Below, in pieces: positions 43,746 through 52,781 of a stretch of 64,000 nucleotides of DNA. The notes under the pieces were generated by a model. That model did no database searches. It had not been told where the DNA came from and saw nothing but the letters and a program-made list of their open reading frames with translations. The number at the start of each line of letters is the position of its first letter. Within the stretch, counting starts at the first letter, position 1. The position numbers and the translations under genes were made by a program. Source of the DNA: CAXSBR01 sp964252015 (GTDB lineage Bacteria; Actinomycetota; Actinomycetes; Mycobacteriales; Jatrophihabitantaceae); assembly GCA_964252015.1 (NCBI GenBank), contig CAXULW010000018.1:8042-72041 (forward strand). Reading direction: 5' to 3'.

Positions 43746-43901
43746 ACCACGTACCGGTTTCCGGCCGAGCTTGCGTCGATCGGCCCAGCCGTGGTCGCCG
43801 CTGCAGCAGACAAGTAGTGGACGAACGACCGGACGCCGCCCCCAGCGGAGAACTTGAGCGGCCTAGCCCGCACCGGGCACCATCAGCCCCGGAGGTGCGC
43901 G

Positions 43902-45293
43902 ATGACCCAGCCGTCCGGACCCGGGCGTGGTCTGCTCCTGCTCGTTGCGGCCGCGTTCTTCATGGAGAACCTGGACGCGACGATCGTGACCACGGCCGCG
44001 CCGGCGATGGCGCGGTCACTGCACGTCTCGGCGACGGCCATCGGCGTCGCCATCACCGCCTACCTGGTCACGGTGGCCGCGGTGATCCCCGCGTCGGGCT
44101 GGGTGAGCGATCGGTGGGGGCCGCGGCGGACGTTCGCCCTTGCGGTGGTGGTGTTCACGCTCGCCTCAGGTGCCTGTGCGCTATGTACGTCGCTGCCCGA
44201 ACTGACCGCGGCCCGCGTCGTCCAAGCCGCGGGCGGGGCCCTGATGGTGCCGGTCGGGCGTCTGACCGTCTTCCAGTCCACCGACCGGCGTGACCTGATC
44301 CGGGTCGTGGCCTGGCTCACCTGGCCGGCGCTGGCTGCCCCGGTCGCTGCCCCACTGATCGGCGGTGCCCTCGTCACCTACCTGTCGTGGCCGTGGATCT
44401 TCGTCGTGAACCTGCCGCTCGGCGCGGTCGCGTTGGTCCTCACCCCGCGGCTCGTGCCGGGCCGCACGCCGCATCCGAGCCGGCCGCTGGACGTAGTGGG
44501 GGCACTGCTCAGCGCCACGAGTCTGGCCAGCTTGGTCTACGCGGCCGACCTCATCGCCTCGCCCGAGGACCATTGGCCGGCCGCGGCCGCGTTCGGTGGC
44601 GTTGGTCTGCTCCTCGGCATCGGCGCTGTGCGGCATCTGTTGCGCGCACCGCACCCGCTCGTCGATCTGCGCCCACTGCGGATACAGACGTTTCGGCTCC
44701 CCCACGCGGGCGGATCCTTGTTCCGCGCCTCGGTGTTCGCCGTGCCGTTCCTTCTGGCGCTGGAGTTACAGGACGGTTTTGGCTGGACGCCCCTACGGGC
44801 CGGGGTGTTCGTGATGTTCATCTTCGTAGGCAACTTGGGCATCAAGCCGACCACGACCGGGCTGCTGCGTCGGTTCGGGTTTCGCCGGGTTCTGCTATCG
44901 GCCATCATCGCCAGCGCCGTGTGCACCGCGTCGATCGCCGCGCTGAATCCGGGTACGCCCGTCGTCGCAATCGCCGCGCTGCTCATCGCCGGCGGAGCCG
45001 CCCGCTCGATCGGGTTCACCAGCTACAACACCATCGCGCTGGCCGACATCGAGCCGGGCGAGATGACCCAGGCCAGCACGTTGTCAAGCAGCCTGCAACA
45101 GCTGGCCCAGGGGCTCGGCATCGCCCTGGCCGCGCTCGCGTTTCGAGCCGGGGTCGTGGCGGCCGGATCGACGCCCGCGGGCGTGACTGCGTTCCGGATC
45201 GGGTTCGGGCTGATCGGGCTGGTGTGCCTGGCCGCGCTCCTGGACGCTTGGCGACTGCCCCATGACGCCGGGGCGGCGCTCACGGTTCCGTGA
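43902..45293 (+). CDS. MFS transporter (DHA2, 14-TM drug-efflux type)
   Basis: A 463-residue membrane protein with about 13-14 helices. It opens 'ENLDATIVTTAAPAMARSLH' (DHA2 motif D1), with 'SGWVSDRWGPRRTFALAV' (motif A), 'ARVVQAAGGALMVPVGRL' (motif B) and 'APLIGGALVTYLSWPWIFVV' (motif C). This is typical of proton-coupled multidrug exporters of the EmrB/QacA group. The ATG follows GGAGGTGCGCG. Substrate unknown. Confidence 0.88.
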   Translation: MTQPSGPGRGLLLLVAAAFFMENLDATIVTTAAPAMARSLHVSATAIGVAITAYLVTVAAVIPASGWVSDRWGPRRTFALAVVVFTLASGACALCTSLPELTAARVVQAAGGALMVPVGRLTVFQSTDRRDLIRVVAWLTWPALAAPVAAPLIGGALVTYLSWPWIFVVNLPLGAVALVLTPRLVPGRTPHPSRPLDVVGALLSATSLASLVYAADLIASPEDHWPAAAAFGGVGLLLGIGAVRHLLRAPHPLVDLRPLRIQTFRLPHAGGSLFRASVFAVPFLLALELQDGFGWTPLRAGVFVMFIFVGNLGIKPTTTGLLRRFGFRRVLLSAIIASAVCTASIAALNPGTPVVAIAALLIAGGAARSIGFTSYNTIALADIEPGEMTQASTLSSSLQQLAQGLGIALAALAFRAGVVAAGSTPAGVTAFRIGFGLIGLVCLAALLDAWRLPHDAGAALTVP

Positions 45294-45565
45294 CGGCGCT
45301 GCGAGCCGGGCCATAACCGGTGGCCACCAAGCCGGGACCGCCCGTCCCTTCTAGCAGAGCGCCCATTTAGCAAACATTTGGCAAGGCCCTGGTCACCTGG
45401 CACACAGCCGGCCCGGGGCCGAGACTGAACCCTGTTGATCTTGGCGCCATCGAAGTCGGGTAGCGTTGGTGTGGTCTCAAGTTGAGGGCCGTTGGCAAAT
45501 ACGGCAAATTCTGATCTTGGCCATCTCGATCTTGGCCTCGGGCGCTAGAGCTCGGGGCGTCGCTC
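45294..45565. other. Intergenic region with GATCTTGGC repeats
   Basis: No gene seen. GATCTTGGC occurs three times, at about 45438, 45512 and 45528, just before the degraded 5' end of the surface-protein gene. The region probably once carried that gene's promoter and signal-peptide codons. Confidence 0.4.
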
Positions 45566-46874
45566 GTGCCGGTGGCTGCGCACGCCGCCTCGACCCCGCA
45601 GGCTACGGGCACACCGCTCGCTATCGCCCTGAGCGCTGACGTCTCCGGCACCGCCGTTCTCACCGCCAACGCCACCCCGGTCGACGTGAGCCCCGCCGGA
45701 CCGGACGGCCAGCGTCGCCGACATCAGCACCACCTTGGGGCCAACTGTCGCGTTCGCCGCTGACGGGGCGATCAGCGCATCGGCCACGTCGGCGGCTGCC
45801 GAGAACCGAGGCACCTCACGGGTCGACCACCTGGACGCCACGATCCTGGGTTCAAACCCCGGTATCAGCGCAACCGTCCTGTCCGGTACCGCCACCTGCC
45901 CCGCCAGCGGCAGCACGGCCGCTGTCACCACGGTGGTCGGGTTGAACGTGTGCGGTACCACAGTGGCCGCTACAGGGCGCGCGGTCGTCTCCACCGCGGT
46001 CACGGTCCCCGGCCTGGCCGGAGCCCAGCTCCATGCGACGGTGACCACTGGCGTGGAGACCACCACCGCGACCACGGCCACAGCCACTGCGTTGACGGCC
46101 ACGTTGACCTTGACCGGGACCCTGGACGGAGCACCGGTGACCATTCCGGCGGGCACGGTCGTTGCCGGGCACGCCACCTGCACCCGCCCGGGCCCCACCG
46201 CGAGGGGGTTGACGCCGCCCAGTGGTCCGACTGCGGGCGGGACCACGGTGAGCGTGACCGGGACCGGGTTCGTCGCGGGCCAAACCACCGTCACCATCGG
46301 CGGACACCTGGTGCCCGCAGCTGACGTCACCGTGACCAGCCCCACCACACTCACCTTCGCCACCCCCGCCCACACCGCCGGGCCGGTCACCGTCACCGTC
46401 ACCACCCCGGGCGGAACGACCGCGCCGCAGGACTACACCTATCAGGTCGCTCCCACCGCGACGGGGTTGACGCCGCCCAGTGGTCCGACTGCGGGCGCGA
46501 CCACGGTGACGGTGACCGGGACCGGGTTCGTCGCGGGCGAAACCACCGTCACCATCGGCGGGATCCTGGTGCCCGCAGCCGAGGTGACCGTGACCAGCCC
46601 CACCACCCTCACCTTCGACACCCCGGCCCACGCCGCCGGGCCGGTCCCCGTCACAGTCACCACCCCGGGCGGAACCAGCACCACACGCGTGTTCACTTTT
46701 GACTCCAGCCAAGGTGCCGCGGGGGAATCAGGAAGCCGCGGTTCAGGCGACGGCCGCCTCCCCACTACCGGCGCGCCGATCCCGACGTTGGCCGGGTCAG
46801 CAGTTCTTCTCCTCCTCACTGGGGGACTGCTGTCGTTCGTGGGTCGCCGACGTCGCCCGATCCCGATCAGGTAG
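45566..46874 (+). pseudogene. LPXTG-anchored surface protein with IPT/TIG repeats, 5' end damaged
   Basis: The long frame (45735-46874) encodes a Thr/Ala-rich domain ('VLSGTATCPASGSTAAVTT'), two IPT/TIG Ig-like repeats of 86 residues ('GLTPPSGPTAGGTTVSVTG' and 'GLTPPSGPTAGATTVTVTG', DNA period 258 bases), and a sortase signal 'LPTTGAP' followed by a TM helix and 'GRRRRP'. The N-terminal part 'VPVAAHAASTPQATGTPLAI', which looks like the end of a signal peptide, lies in another frame (45566-45710), shifting at about 45705. Upstream that frame has a stop and no start, so the export signal is broken. Call: decayed, though an intact alternative cannot be ruled out. Confidence 0.7.
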
Positions 46875-47092
46875 CAGTCCGTGCCTCAGGACTAAGCACA
46901 AGCCGTTGCGAGCTGATCAAGTCCGATCCGGGCCGCGGCGGCTTGCGGCCAAGACGGGGTCCAGACCCTAACGGGCCGGGCACTGCCGTTGCGGACGTCC
47001 TGCGGTCCCAGTCACCAGTACGGCAGGTCGATACCTGCGTTGGCGCGGTCCACGCGTCGAGCCCGGTGCCGCATGCCGGAGCCAAGCCTCAC
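46875..47092. other. Intergenic region, no gene seen
   Basis: About 220 bases between the convergent surface-protein gene and the response regulator. No strong hairpin with a T tract and no convincing frame. Confidence 0.4.
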
Positions 47093-47746
47093 TCAGGTCA
47101 TGCCGGGTTGAATCAGGCCGGTCTCGTAGGCCAGGACCACGGCTTGGGCGCGGTCGCGTAGTCGCAGTTTGGTCAGCACCCGGGTCACATGCGTTTTGAC
47201 CGTGGCCTCGGACAGGAACAGGCGCCCGGCGATCTCCGCGTTGGAATAGCCGCGGCCGATCTCGGTCAGCACTTCCTGCTCCCGTGGTGTCAGCGGGCCG
47301 AGTACCGCTGTGGACGTGACCCCGGGTTCCGGACGGCGGACGTATTCCTCGACCAGGCGCCGGGTGATCTGCGGCGCCAGCAAGGCCTCGCCGCGGGCGG
47401 CCGCGCGAACGGCATCGACAAGCGATTCCGGCATCGCGTCCTTGAGCAGGAAGCCACAGGCGCCGGCTTTCATCGCCGCGTAGACGTACTTGTCGAGGTC
47501 GAACGTGGTTAACATCAGGATCCGCGCGGGCACGTCGGCGAGCTGGCGGGTGGCCTCGATCCCGTCCGTACCGGACATGCGCACGTCCATCAACACCACG
47601 TCGGGAACGGTCGAACGCACGACCCGAACGGCGTCGTCACCGTCGATCGCCTCGCCGACGACCTGAAGATCGTCCTGCGAAGCGAGGATCGCGCACAGGC
47701 CGGCGCGGACCAGTCCCTGGTCGTCAGCCACGACAACGCGGATCAC
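47093..47746 (-). CDS. NarL/LuxR-type response regulator
   Basis: A 217-residue regulator. Receiver 'IRVVVADDQGLVRAGLCAIL', phospho-Asp in 'VVLMDVRMSG', 'GFLLKDAMPE'; HTH 'LTPREQEVLTEIGRGYSNAE', 'SEATVKTHVTRVLTKL'. GTG 47746 overlaps the preceding kinase stop by 4 bases. It is the only regulator in an operon with two kinases (47743-50165), so both may feed it. Likely targets are the divergent membrane and secreted proteins at 50393 and 51116. Confidence 0.9.
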   Translation of the reverse strand: MIRVVVADDQGLVRAGLCAILASQDDLQVVGEAIDGDDAVRVVRSTVPDVVLMDVRMSGTDGIEATRQLADVPARILMLTTFDLDKYVYAAMKAGACGFLLKDAMPESLVDAVRAAARGEALLAPQITRRLVEEYVRRPEPGVTSTAVLGPLTPREQEVLTEIGRGYSNAEIAGRLFLSEATVKTHVTRVLTKLRLRDRAQAVVLAYETGLIQPGMT

Positions 47747-48945
47747 GGTGTCGGTTCCAGCATGGGACGATTGTCGGCGAGAGGTAGCACGGCGTGCACC
47801 TCGAATCGCCCGTGCGCGCGCCCGGCCCACAACGTGCCGCTGAACATGGCCGCTCGTTCGCGCATCCCGGCCAGACCGTTACGCGAGCTCGACTCGCGCG
47901 CCGCACCGTTGCCAAGGGGCAGTTGGTTCGCAACGTCTAGGACCAGGTTGTCCTCGCTGCGCAGGATCGACGCCACTACCGGTGCGGTGCCGCCGTGTTT
48001 GAGGGCATTGGTCAACGCTTCCTGCAGGATCCGGTACGCGGCCAGTTCCGCGCCGGGTGACGCCACGACCACCGGGTCGAGCCGCAGTTCGACGTCCAGG
48101 CCGGCGTCGCGGAAGCCCTGCACGAGCGCGGGCACGGACCCCAGCCCCGGTTGGGGGTGCAGGTCGACCGAGTCCAGACGGAGCACACCCAACGTCCGCC
48201 GCAGTTCCACCAGCGCCTCACGTCCGGTCTGCTCGGCCGTGCGCAGGCGGGGTTGGGTCGAGCCGTCGCGTTCGAGTTCCATCCGCGTCGCGCCGACCTG
48301 AACCACCATCAGGCTGACCGCGTGGGCGACGACGTCGTGCATCTCGACGGCGATGCGAGCGCGCTCGGACGCGACGGCGACCTCCGCACGGGCTCCTTGC
48401 TCCTCGGCCAGCGCGGCCAGCGTGTTCGACAACGCGCGTTGCTGTACATCAAAGCGGCGCATCGTGCGCCCGGCGATCCAGGCGATCAGGTACAACCCTC
48501 CGCTGAACGCGATGTTGCCCAGGCCGCGCGACGCCGGAACGTGCAGGTCCAGCGCGCCGGCCAGGACGAACCCGGTCGCCCACGCCCACCCGGCCGGCCA
48601 GCGGTCGGCCACCCGGGCCAGCGTGTAGACCATGATGCCGATCGGCAGGAAGTTGGCCCAGAAGTAGACCGTGTGCGCCAGGAAAACGGCCGGCAGCACG
48701 GCGGCACCGGTCATCACCGCGAAGGTGGCCCGCGGCGCGACGTGCCGGGTCATCAACGGCGCCGCCATCAACAGGGTGAGCGGGACATTGAGCCACGTCG
48801 GACCGCCTTTGTAGCCGTCGTCGCCGTGGGGAAAGAGCAGATCGAGCACGACCAGGACGGTGAAGAACGCACCGAGTAGCACGTCCCAGACCAGGGTCGG
48901 CACTCGCTTGGTCAGCGCGGCGCGCAACTGGGCCGGCGTCGTCAT
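47743..48945 (-). CDS. Sensor histidine kinase (second of two)
   Basis: A 400-residue kinase. Five or so TM helices occupy residues 1-150 ('LLGAFFTVLVVLDLLFPHG' first), then HisKA_3 with phospho-His in 'ARIAVEMHDVVAHAVSLMVV', N box 'ILQEALTNALKHG' and 'NGLAGMRERAAMF' as the late ATP-lid motif. Overlaps the upstream kinase gene (ATGA) and the regulator gene (GTGA). The catalytic motifs look intact. It has the same design as its neighbour, suggesting gene duplication. Confidence 0.9.
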   Translation of the reverse strand: MTTPAQLRAALTKRVPTLVWDVLLGAFFTVLVVLDLLFPHGDDGYKGGPTWLNVPLTLLMAAPLMTRHVAPRATFAVMTGAAVLPAVFLAHTVYFWANFLPIGIMVYTLARVADRWPAGWAWATGFVLAGALDLHVPASRGLGNIAFSGGLYLIAWIAGRTMRRFDVQQRALSNTLAALAEEQGARAEVAVASERARIAVEMHDVVAHAVSLMVVQVGATRMELERDGSTQPRLRTAEQTGREALVELRRTLGVLRLDSVDLHPQPGLGSVPALVQGFRDAGLDVELRLDPVVVASPGAELAAYRILQEALTNALKHGGTAPVVASILRSEDNLVLDVANQLPLGNGAARESSSRNGLAGMRERAAMFSGTLWAGRAHGRFEVHAVLPLADNRPMLEPTP

Positions 48946-50165
48946 GACGTCACCCCCACCGTCTGGACAAAATCGCCACCGGGCGTCAACGGCAGGACAG
49001 CGCGGATCTCGAACCCGCCGGCGGCCGGTCCGGCCCGCAGCGATCCGCTGAACATCGCCACCCGCTCGCGCATCCCGACCAGGCCGTGTCGCCCGGACGG
49101 GACGACCGGCCCAGTCCGTGATTCGCCGATCGGGTTGCGGACGGTGACGGTCAGCTCCCGTCCGTCGGCCATCACCGCTGCGGCCGCCCACGTCTTGTCG
49201 CCGTATTTGAGCGCGTTGGTGAGCGCCTCCTGGACGATCCGATACGCCGCCAGTTGCACGCTCGGCGACAGACCGTCGACATCGCCGAGGTCGAGCCGGA
49301 CGTCCAATCCGGCGGCGCGGAATGCCTCGACCAGATCGCCAGCATCGGCCAGCCCGGGGATCGACTCGGCGCGCGCGCCGCCCCCCTCGCGCAGCACACC
49401 GAGGGTGCGGTCGAGTTCGACCAACGCCTGGTGCCCGGTCTGCTCGGCCGCCCACAGCCGGCTGACGTCGATGGGGTGATGCTCCAGCTCGGTCCGGGCC
49501 GCGCCGATCTGGTTGATCATCAGGTGGACGGCGTGATCGATGACGTCGTGCATCTCGACGGCGATGCGGGCCCGTTCGGCCGTGACCGCGGCCGCCTGGC
49601 GATGTGCCTGCTGTGCAGCCAGTTCCGCGAGCGCGGTGTTCAGTTCCGCGCCCTGTTCGCTCAGTCGGCGCAGGATTCGGCCGATCACCCACGGCACCAC
49701 CCCGCAGACGAGGAAGGAGAACGGCGCGCTGGCCTCGTAGTGGAGCACAGCCGTCGGCGCCCCGAAGACCACCGCCCCGGTGAACGTGACCGGCGCGACC
49801 AACCAGGACCACCTCGTGAGCCAGCCCTGCCCGTAGCGAGTGACGCTGTACACGCTAAGCATCGACGGCAGCGAGTTGGCGAAGAAGAAGCTCGAATGGT
49901 CGTGAACCACGGCGAGGGCGAAGAAGCCCACGTGTACCAGCAGGAAGCTCGTGCCCGGGGCGATTCGCCGGAACACGAACGGCACGGCGAAGCAAACGAC
50001 GACCAACACGTTCCAGGCGTGCGGACCGATCTGGTATCCGTCGCTGGCTCCGTCGTAGGCGTGCTCGCGGGGCTGCGATTCGACGAGGCCGATGACGAGA
50101 ACGACCGCGGCGAGGATGACATCGACCACCAGCGGCGGGACCCGGAGCCACGCTCGAGTGAGCAT
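48942..50165 (-). CDS. Sensor histidine kinase (first of two)
   Basis: A 407-residue kinase with N-terminal TM helices ('LVVDVILAAVVLVIGLVES', 'VLVVVCFAVPFVFRRI' and others to about 170). HisKA_3 phospho-His in 'ARIAVEMHDVIDHAVHLMIN', N box 'IVQEALTNALKYG', lid 'HGLVGMRERVAMF'. It is paralogous to the kinase that follows it, and both precede a single regulator. ATG 50165 chosen; the frame to 50207 adds residues before the first TM. Divergent from 50393. Confidence 0.9.
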   Translation of the reverse strand: MLTRAWLRVPPLVVDVILAAVVLVIGLVESQPREHAYDGASDGYQIGPHAWNVLVVVCFAVPFVFRRIAPGTSFLLVHVGFFALAVVHDHSSFFFANSLPSMLSVYSVTRYGQGWLTRWSWLVAPVTFTGAVVFGAPTAVLHYEASAPFSFLVCGVVPWVIGRILRRLSEQGAELNTALAELAAQQAHRQAAAVTAERARIAVEMHDVIDHAVHLMINQIGAARTELEHHPIDVSRLWAAEQTGHQALVELDRTLGVLREGGGARAESIPGLADAGDLVEAFRAAGLDVRLDLGDVDGLSPSVQLAAYRIVQEALTNALKYGDKTWAAAAVMADGRELTVTVRNPIGESRTGPVVPSGRHGLVGMRERVAMFSGSLRAGPAAGGFEIRAVLPLTPGGDFVQTVGVTS

Positions 50166-50231
50166 GCCGCAGAGCCTAGGTCGGAACCGGCCCGCCGGCA
50201 TCGCCACGGCGGAGTATTTCGCGCTGCCGGA

Positions 50232-50249
50232 GTACCTCCACGGAGGTAC
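50232..50249. promoter_or_regulatory. Perfect 18-base palindrome in the divergent promoter region
   Basis: GTACCTCC-AC-GGAGGTAC lies between the kinase start (50165) and the membrane-protein start (50393). Perfect 8-base arms in a divergent spacer next to a NarL-type regulator operon make it a good operator candidate for that regulator. Binding is inferred. Confidence 0.5.
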
Positions 50250-50392
50250 ACGCTACGTCCCCAGCCGTACCGACCAGCGCCGAAGATGACCGCGCGGTGG
50301 TGACGGACGGCCAACTTCTGCCCGACGCGCCCGGGCGGCACTCGTTTCTAGCGTCCTACCCACTTGCCCACCGCCTTCGATCGGAGCCCGTC

Positions 50393-51082
50393 ATGAACTT
50401 CTCGCTACTACGCCTTCGGATCGCGATGGCCGCCGCCGTCGTCGCGATCGTCGGCATCCTGACCGCGCCGGCGCTCGAGCCGTCCGGCGCCGAATCGGGT
50501 ACCGCCAAGGCGTTCGCTCTCGCGCGAGCCCATGAAGGCGCGTTCATCGTCTCGGTCTGGGCCGATGTGATCGGCTTCTGCGCGGCGGCGTTCGCCGCGG
50601 TGACCGTGGGCGGTCTGATCCGCGGCCGCGGCGCGCGGCTCACCGCCACCGGCGGTTGGCTCACCAACGTGTCCATGCTGGCCATCGGCCTCAACCTGCT
50701 CGGCTTTGCCCAGATCGTCCTGGCCCAGCAGCCCGACCAGGCGGCGATGATCCACGCCTACAACCAGATCAGTTCGAGTTCCGCGCTGGTCCCGTTCTTC
50801 GTCATCGCGTCGTTGAGCGTCGTCGGTCCGGTCGTCCTTGCGTTCGGACTCTGGCGGGCACGGCAGATCGGCTGGTGGCTGCCGATGCTGGCCGTGTTGG
50901 CCGTGGCCTGGTTCGTGGCCCTCGGCAGCGGGGACAGCAACTCGACGCTGGGCGTGCTGGTCCAGATCCCGCTGTGCGTCGAGATCGGCGTGTGGCTGTG
51001 GATCCTGCGTCGCGCGAGCGTTCGTGGCGAGGAACTGGACGCACACACCGCCAACAAATCCGCAGCGTCCATTTCGGTCTGA
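50393..51082 (+). CDS. Membrane protein, possible two-component system target
   Basis: A 229-residue membrane protein with about six helices ('AAAVVAIVGILTAPAL', 'ADVIGFCAAAFAAVTVGGL', 'NVSMLAIGLNLLGFAQIVL', 'FFVIASLSVVGPVVLAFGL', 'MLAVLAVAWFVAL', 'LVQIPLCVEIGVWLWIL'). Family not recognised. Divergent from the kinase pair and 33 bases upstream of a secreted-protein gene, with which it is probably co-transcribed. Confidence 0.75.
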   Translation: MNFSLLRLRIAMAAAVVAIVGILTAPALEPSGAESGTAKAFALARAHEGAFIVSVWADVIGFCAAAFAAVTVGGLIRGRGARLTATGGWLTNVSMLAIGLNLLGFAQIVLAQQPDQAAMIHAYNQISSSSALVPFFVIASLSVVGPVVLAFGLWRARQIGWWLPMLAVLAVAWFVALGSGDSNSTLGVLVQIPLCVEIGVWLWILRRASVRGEELDAHTANKSAASISV

Positions 51083-51115
51083 TCCGCAAACGCCCTTCCC
51101 TATCAGGAGAAAATC

Positions 51116-51979
51116 ATGAAACGTGCTCTTCCTCGACGAGCTTTAGCCGCCACGGTTCTGACGGTGGCCAGTTGCTTCGCCTTTGCTGCCCCGGCCTCGG
51201 CCGCCCGCGCGCCGACGAATGGGCTGCTCATCCGCGCGACCGATTCCACGTTCGTCGTGTCCGGCCACGCGCAGCCGGGTCGGGTCATGATCACGTTCGA
51301 CAACGTCGGCCGCTACACGCACGAGATGAGTCTGGCCCGGCTGCGTCCGGGTGCGAGCCTGGCGCAGTTCAAGGTGGCGCTGGCGTCGGCTGACCCCGAG
51401 AGCGCGGCCGCCAAGCTCCTCATCGACCCCGACCACGAGATCAGCGGCCCGATTCCGCTCGCCGGGCACCGATCGGAGACGGTCACCGCTGCGTTGCCGG
51501 CCGGACACTACGTCGTGACGTCGTTCTTGCCCGGGCCGGCCGGCGTACCGCAGGATCTCCTCGGTCTGGTCAACGAGTTCACCCTGCGCGGTCCGCTCTC
51601 GGCGACGCACCCGCGCGCGGTGGACGGGATCGTAGTGCTGACCGACCACTCCATCCGGCTGCCCCGCGAATTCGCCCGCGGCGGGACGTTCGCCGTGCAC
51701 AACGCAGGTCACGTCCCGCACGACCTGGCCCTGCTGCGACTCGGCAGGACCGGACCCATCGGGTTCATCCGCTGCATGGATCACGCGTTCGTGGCGAACA
51801 CCCCCGTCGACCGGTGCTCAGGTCGAATCAACGGCGGTATCAGCGAAATCCCCGCGCACACCACCGACTACCTGACCATTTACCTGCGACCGGGCCGATA
51901 CGCCGACTTCTCGACTGCGGGCGCCGGGCCCACCGTCGACATCAAGGCCGGCCTGAACGGGCGGTTCACCGTCACCTAA
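51116..51979 (+). CDS. Secreted cupredoxin-like protein
   Basis: A 287-residue protein with a Sec signal ('RALAATVLTVASCFAFAAPA', cleavage after ASA). The mature part seems to hold two related beta-sandwich units: 'GRVMITFDNVGRYTHEMSLA' and 'GGTFAVHNAGHVPHDLALLR', each with the 'N-x-G-x-x-x-H-(E/D)' pattern of plastocyanin/azurin-like domains. A canonical C-x-H-x-M copper site is not evident, so copper binding is doubtful. ATG follows AGGAGAAAATC. Likely expressed with the membrane protein before it. Confidence 0.75.
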   Translation: MKRALPRRALAATVLTVASCFAFAAPASAARAPTNGLLIRATDSTFVVSGHAQPGRVMITFDNVGRYTHEMSLARLRPGASLAQFKVALASADPESAAAKLLIDPDHEISGPIPLAGHRSETVTAALPAGHYVVTSFLPGPAGVPQDLLGLVNEFTLRGPLSATHPRAVDGIVVLTDHSIRLPREFARGGTFAVHNAGHVPHDLALLRLGRTGPIGFIRCMDHAFVANTPVDRCSGRINGGISEIPAHTTDYLTIYLRPGRYADFSTAGAGPTVDIKAGLNGRFTVT

Positions 51980-52027
51980 CGGTGCGTTGTCAACAGAACG
52001 CCCCGGCATCGGCCCGCGATGAGGCTC

Positions 52028-52057
52028 GCCCCGGAGAGGGGCCCTTGCCGGGCAAGG
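52028..52057. terminator. Double hairpin between convergent genes
   Basis: GCCCC-GGAGA-GGGGC (52028-52042) is followed by CCTTGCC-G-GGCAAGG (52043-52057), both perfect, in the gap between the secreted-protein gene and the convergent response-regulator gene. The position suits a bidirectional terminator; no T tract is present. Confidence 0.45.
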
Positions 52058-52145
52058 TCAAACCCGCACCGGGCTCGGGCTTGGCCATCGCCAAGATCCG
52101 CGAGACCGTGCTGTCCTAGAGCGAGCCGGACGGTTGTCGAACCGA

Positions 52146-52781
52146 TCAGGCCAGACCCGTTTGGTAGGCAATGATGACGAGCTGCACCCGGTCACGCGCG
52201 TCGAGCTTGCTGAGCAATCGGCCGATGTGGGCCTTCACGGTGCCCTCTGAGATGAACAGCTCGTGGGCGATCTCGCTGTTGGTGCGACCGTTCGAGATCG
52301 CCTGCAGCACGTCGCGTTCGCGCTGAGTCAGCTCGTCCAGGCGGGACGGGTCAGTCGGCTGGCGCCGGACGAACTCCGCGATAAGCCTGCGGGTGGCGCT
52401 CGGTGCGAGGAGGGCGTCGCCACGGGCGACCACCCGGATCGCATCCGCGAGGCCAGAGGCCGAAAGGTCCTTGAGCAGGAACCCGCTGGCACCGGCGTTG
52501 AGCGCGCCGATTACGTATTCATCCAAGTCGAACGTCGTGAGCACCAGCACCGCCGGCGGGTCTGCGCGCTTCATGAGCTCGGCGGTGGCGTCTACGCCGT
52601 TCAGATTGGGCATCCGCACATCCATCAGGACGAGGTCGGGTCGCAGGCGGCTAGCTTGTTCCAGTGCCTGCAAGCCATCTGCGGCTTCACCAACCACGTC
52701 GATGTCGTCATGTGCGTTCAGGATCATGCGAAAGCCCGCGCGCATGAGTTCCTGGTCATCGACCAGCAGGACCCTGATCAC
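52146..52781 (-). CDS. NarL/LuxR-type response regulator
   Basis: A 211-residue regulator: receiver 'IRVLLVDDQELMRAGFRMIL', phospho-Asp in 'LVLMDVRMPN', 'GFLLKDLSAS'; HTH 'LTQRERDVLQAISNGRTNSE', 'SEGTVKAHIGRLLSKL'. Its ATG overlaps the kinase stop (52778-52781). Likely targets are the divergent genes at 54178 and 54675. Confidence 0.92.
   Translation of the reverse strand: MIRVLLVDDQELMRAGFRMILNAHDDIDVVGEAADGLQALEQASRLRPDLVLMDVRMPNLNGVDATAELMKRADPPAVLVLTTFDLDEYVIGALNAGASGFLLKDLSASGLADAIRVVARGDALLAPSATRRLIAEFVRRQPTDPSRLDELTQRERDVLQAISNGRTNSEIAHELFISEGTVKAHIGRLLSKLDARDRVQLVIIAYQTGLA

Noticed and set aside
43704..43817. Short plus-strand frame 'MMKDYRPVVPSADHTTYRF'
   Set aside because: 37 codons, overlaps the start of the hydrolase on the other strand, no ribosome site and no recognisable family.
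45835..45875. GGGTTCAAACCCC, resembling a tRNA T-loop arm
   Set aside because: It lies inside the surface-protein frame, and no acceptor, D or anticodon arm can be built around it.
52058..52119. 'GSGLAIAKIRETVLS', resembling the last ATP-binding motif of a histidine kinase
   Set aside because: Only about 15 residues match and nothing upstream fits a kinase. Probably chance in GC-rich sequence.
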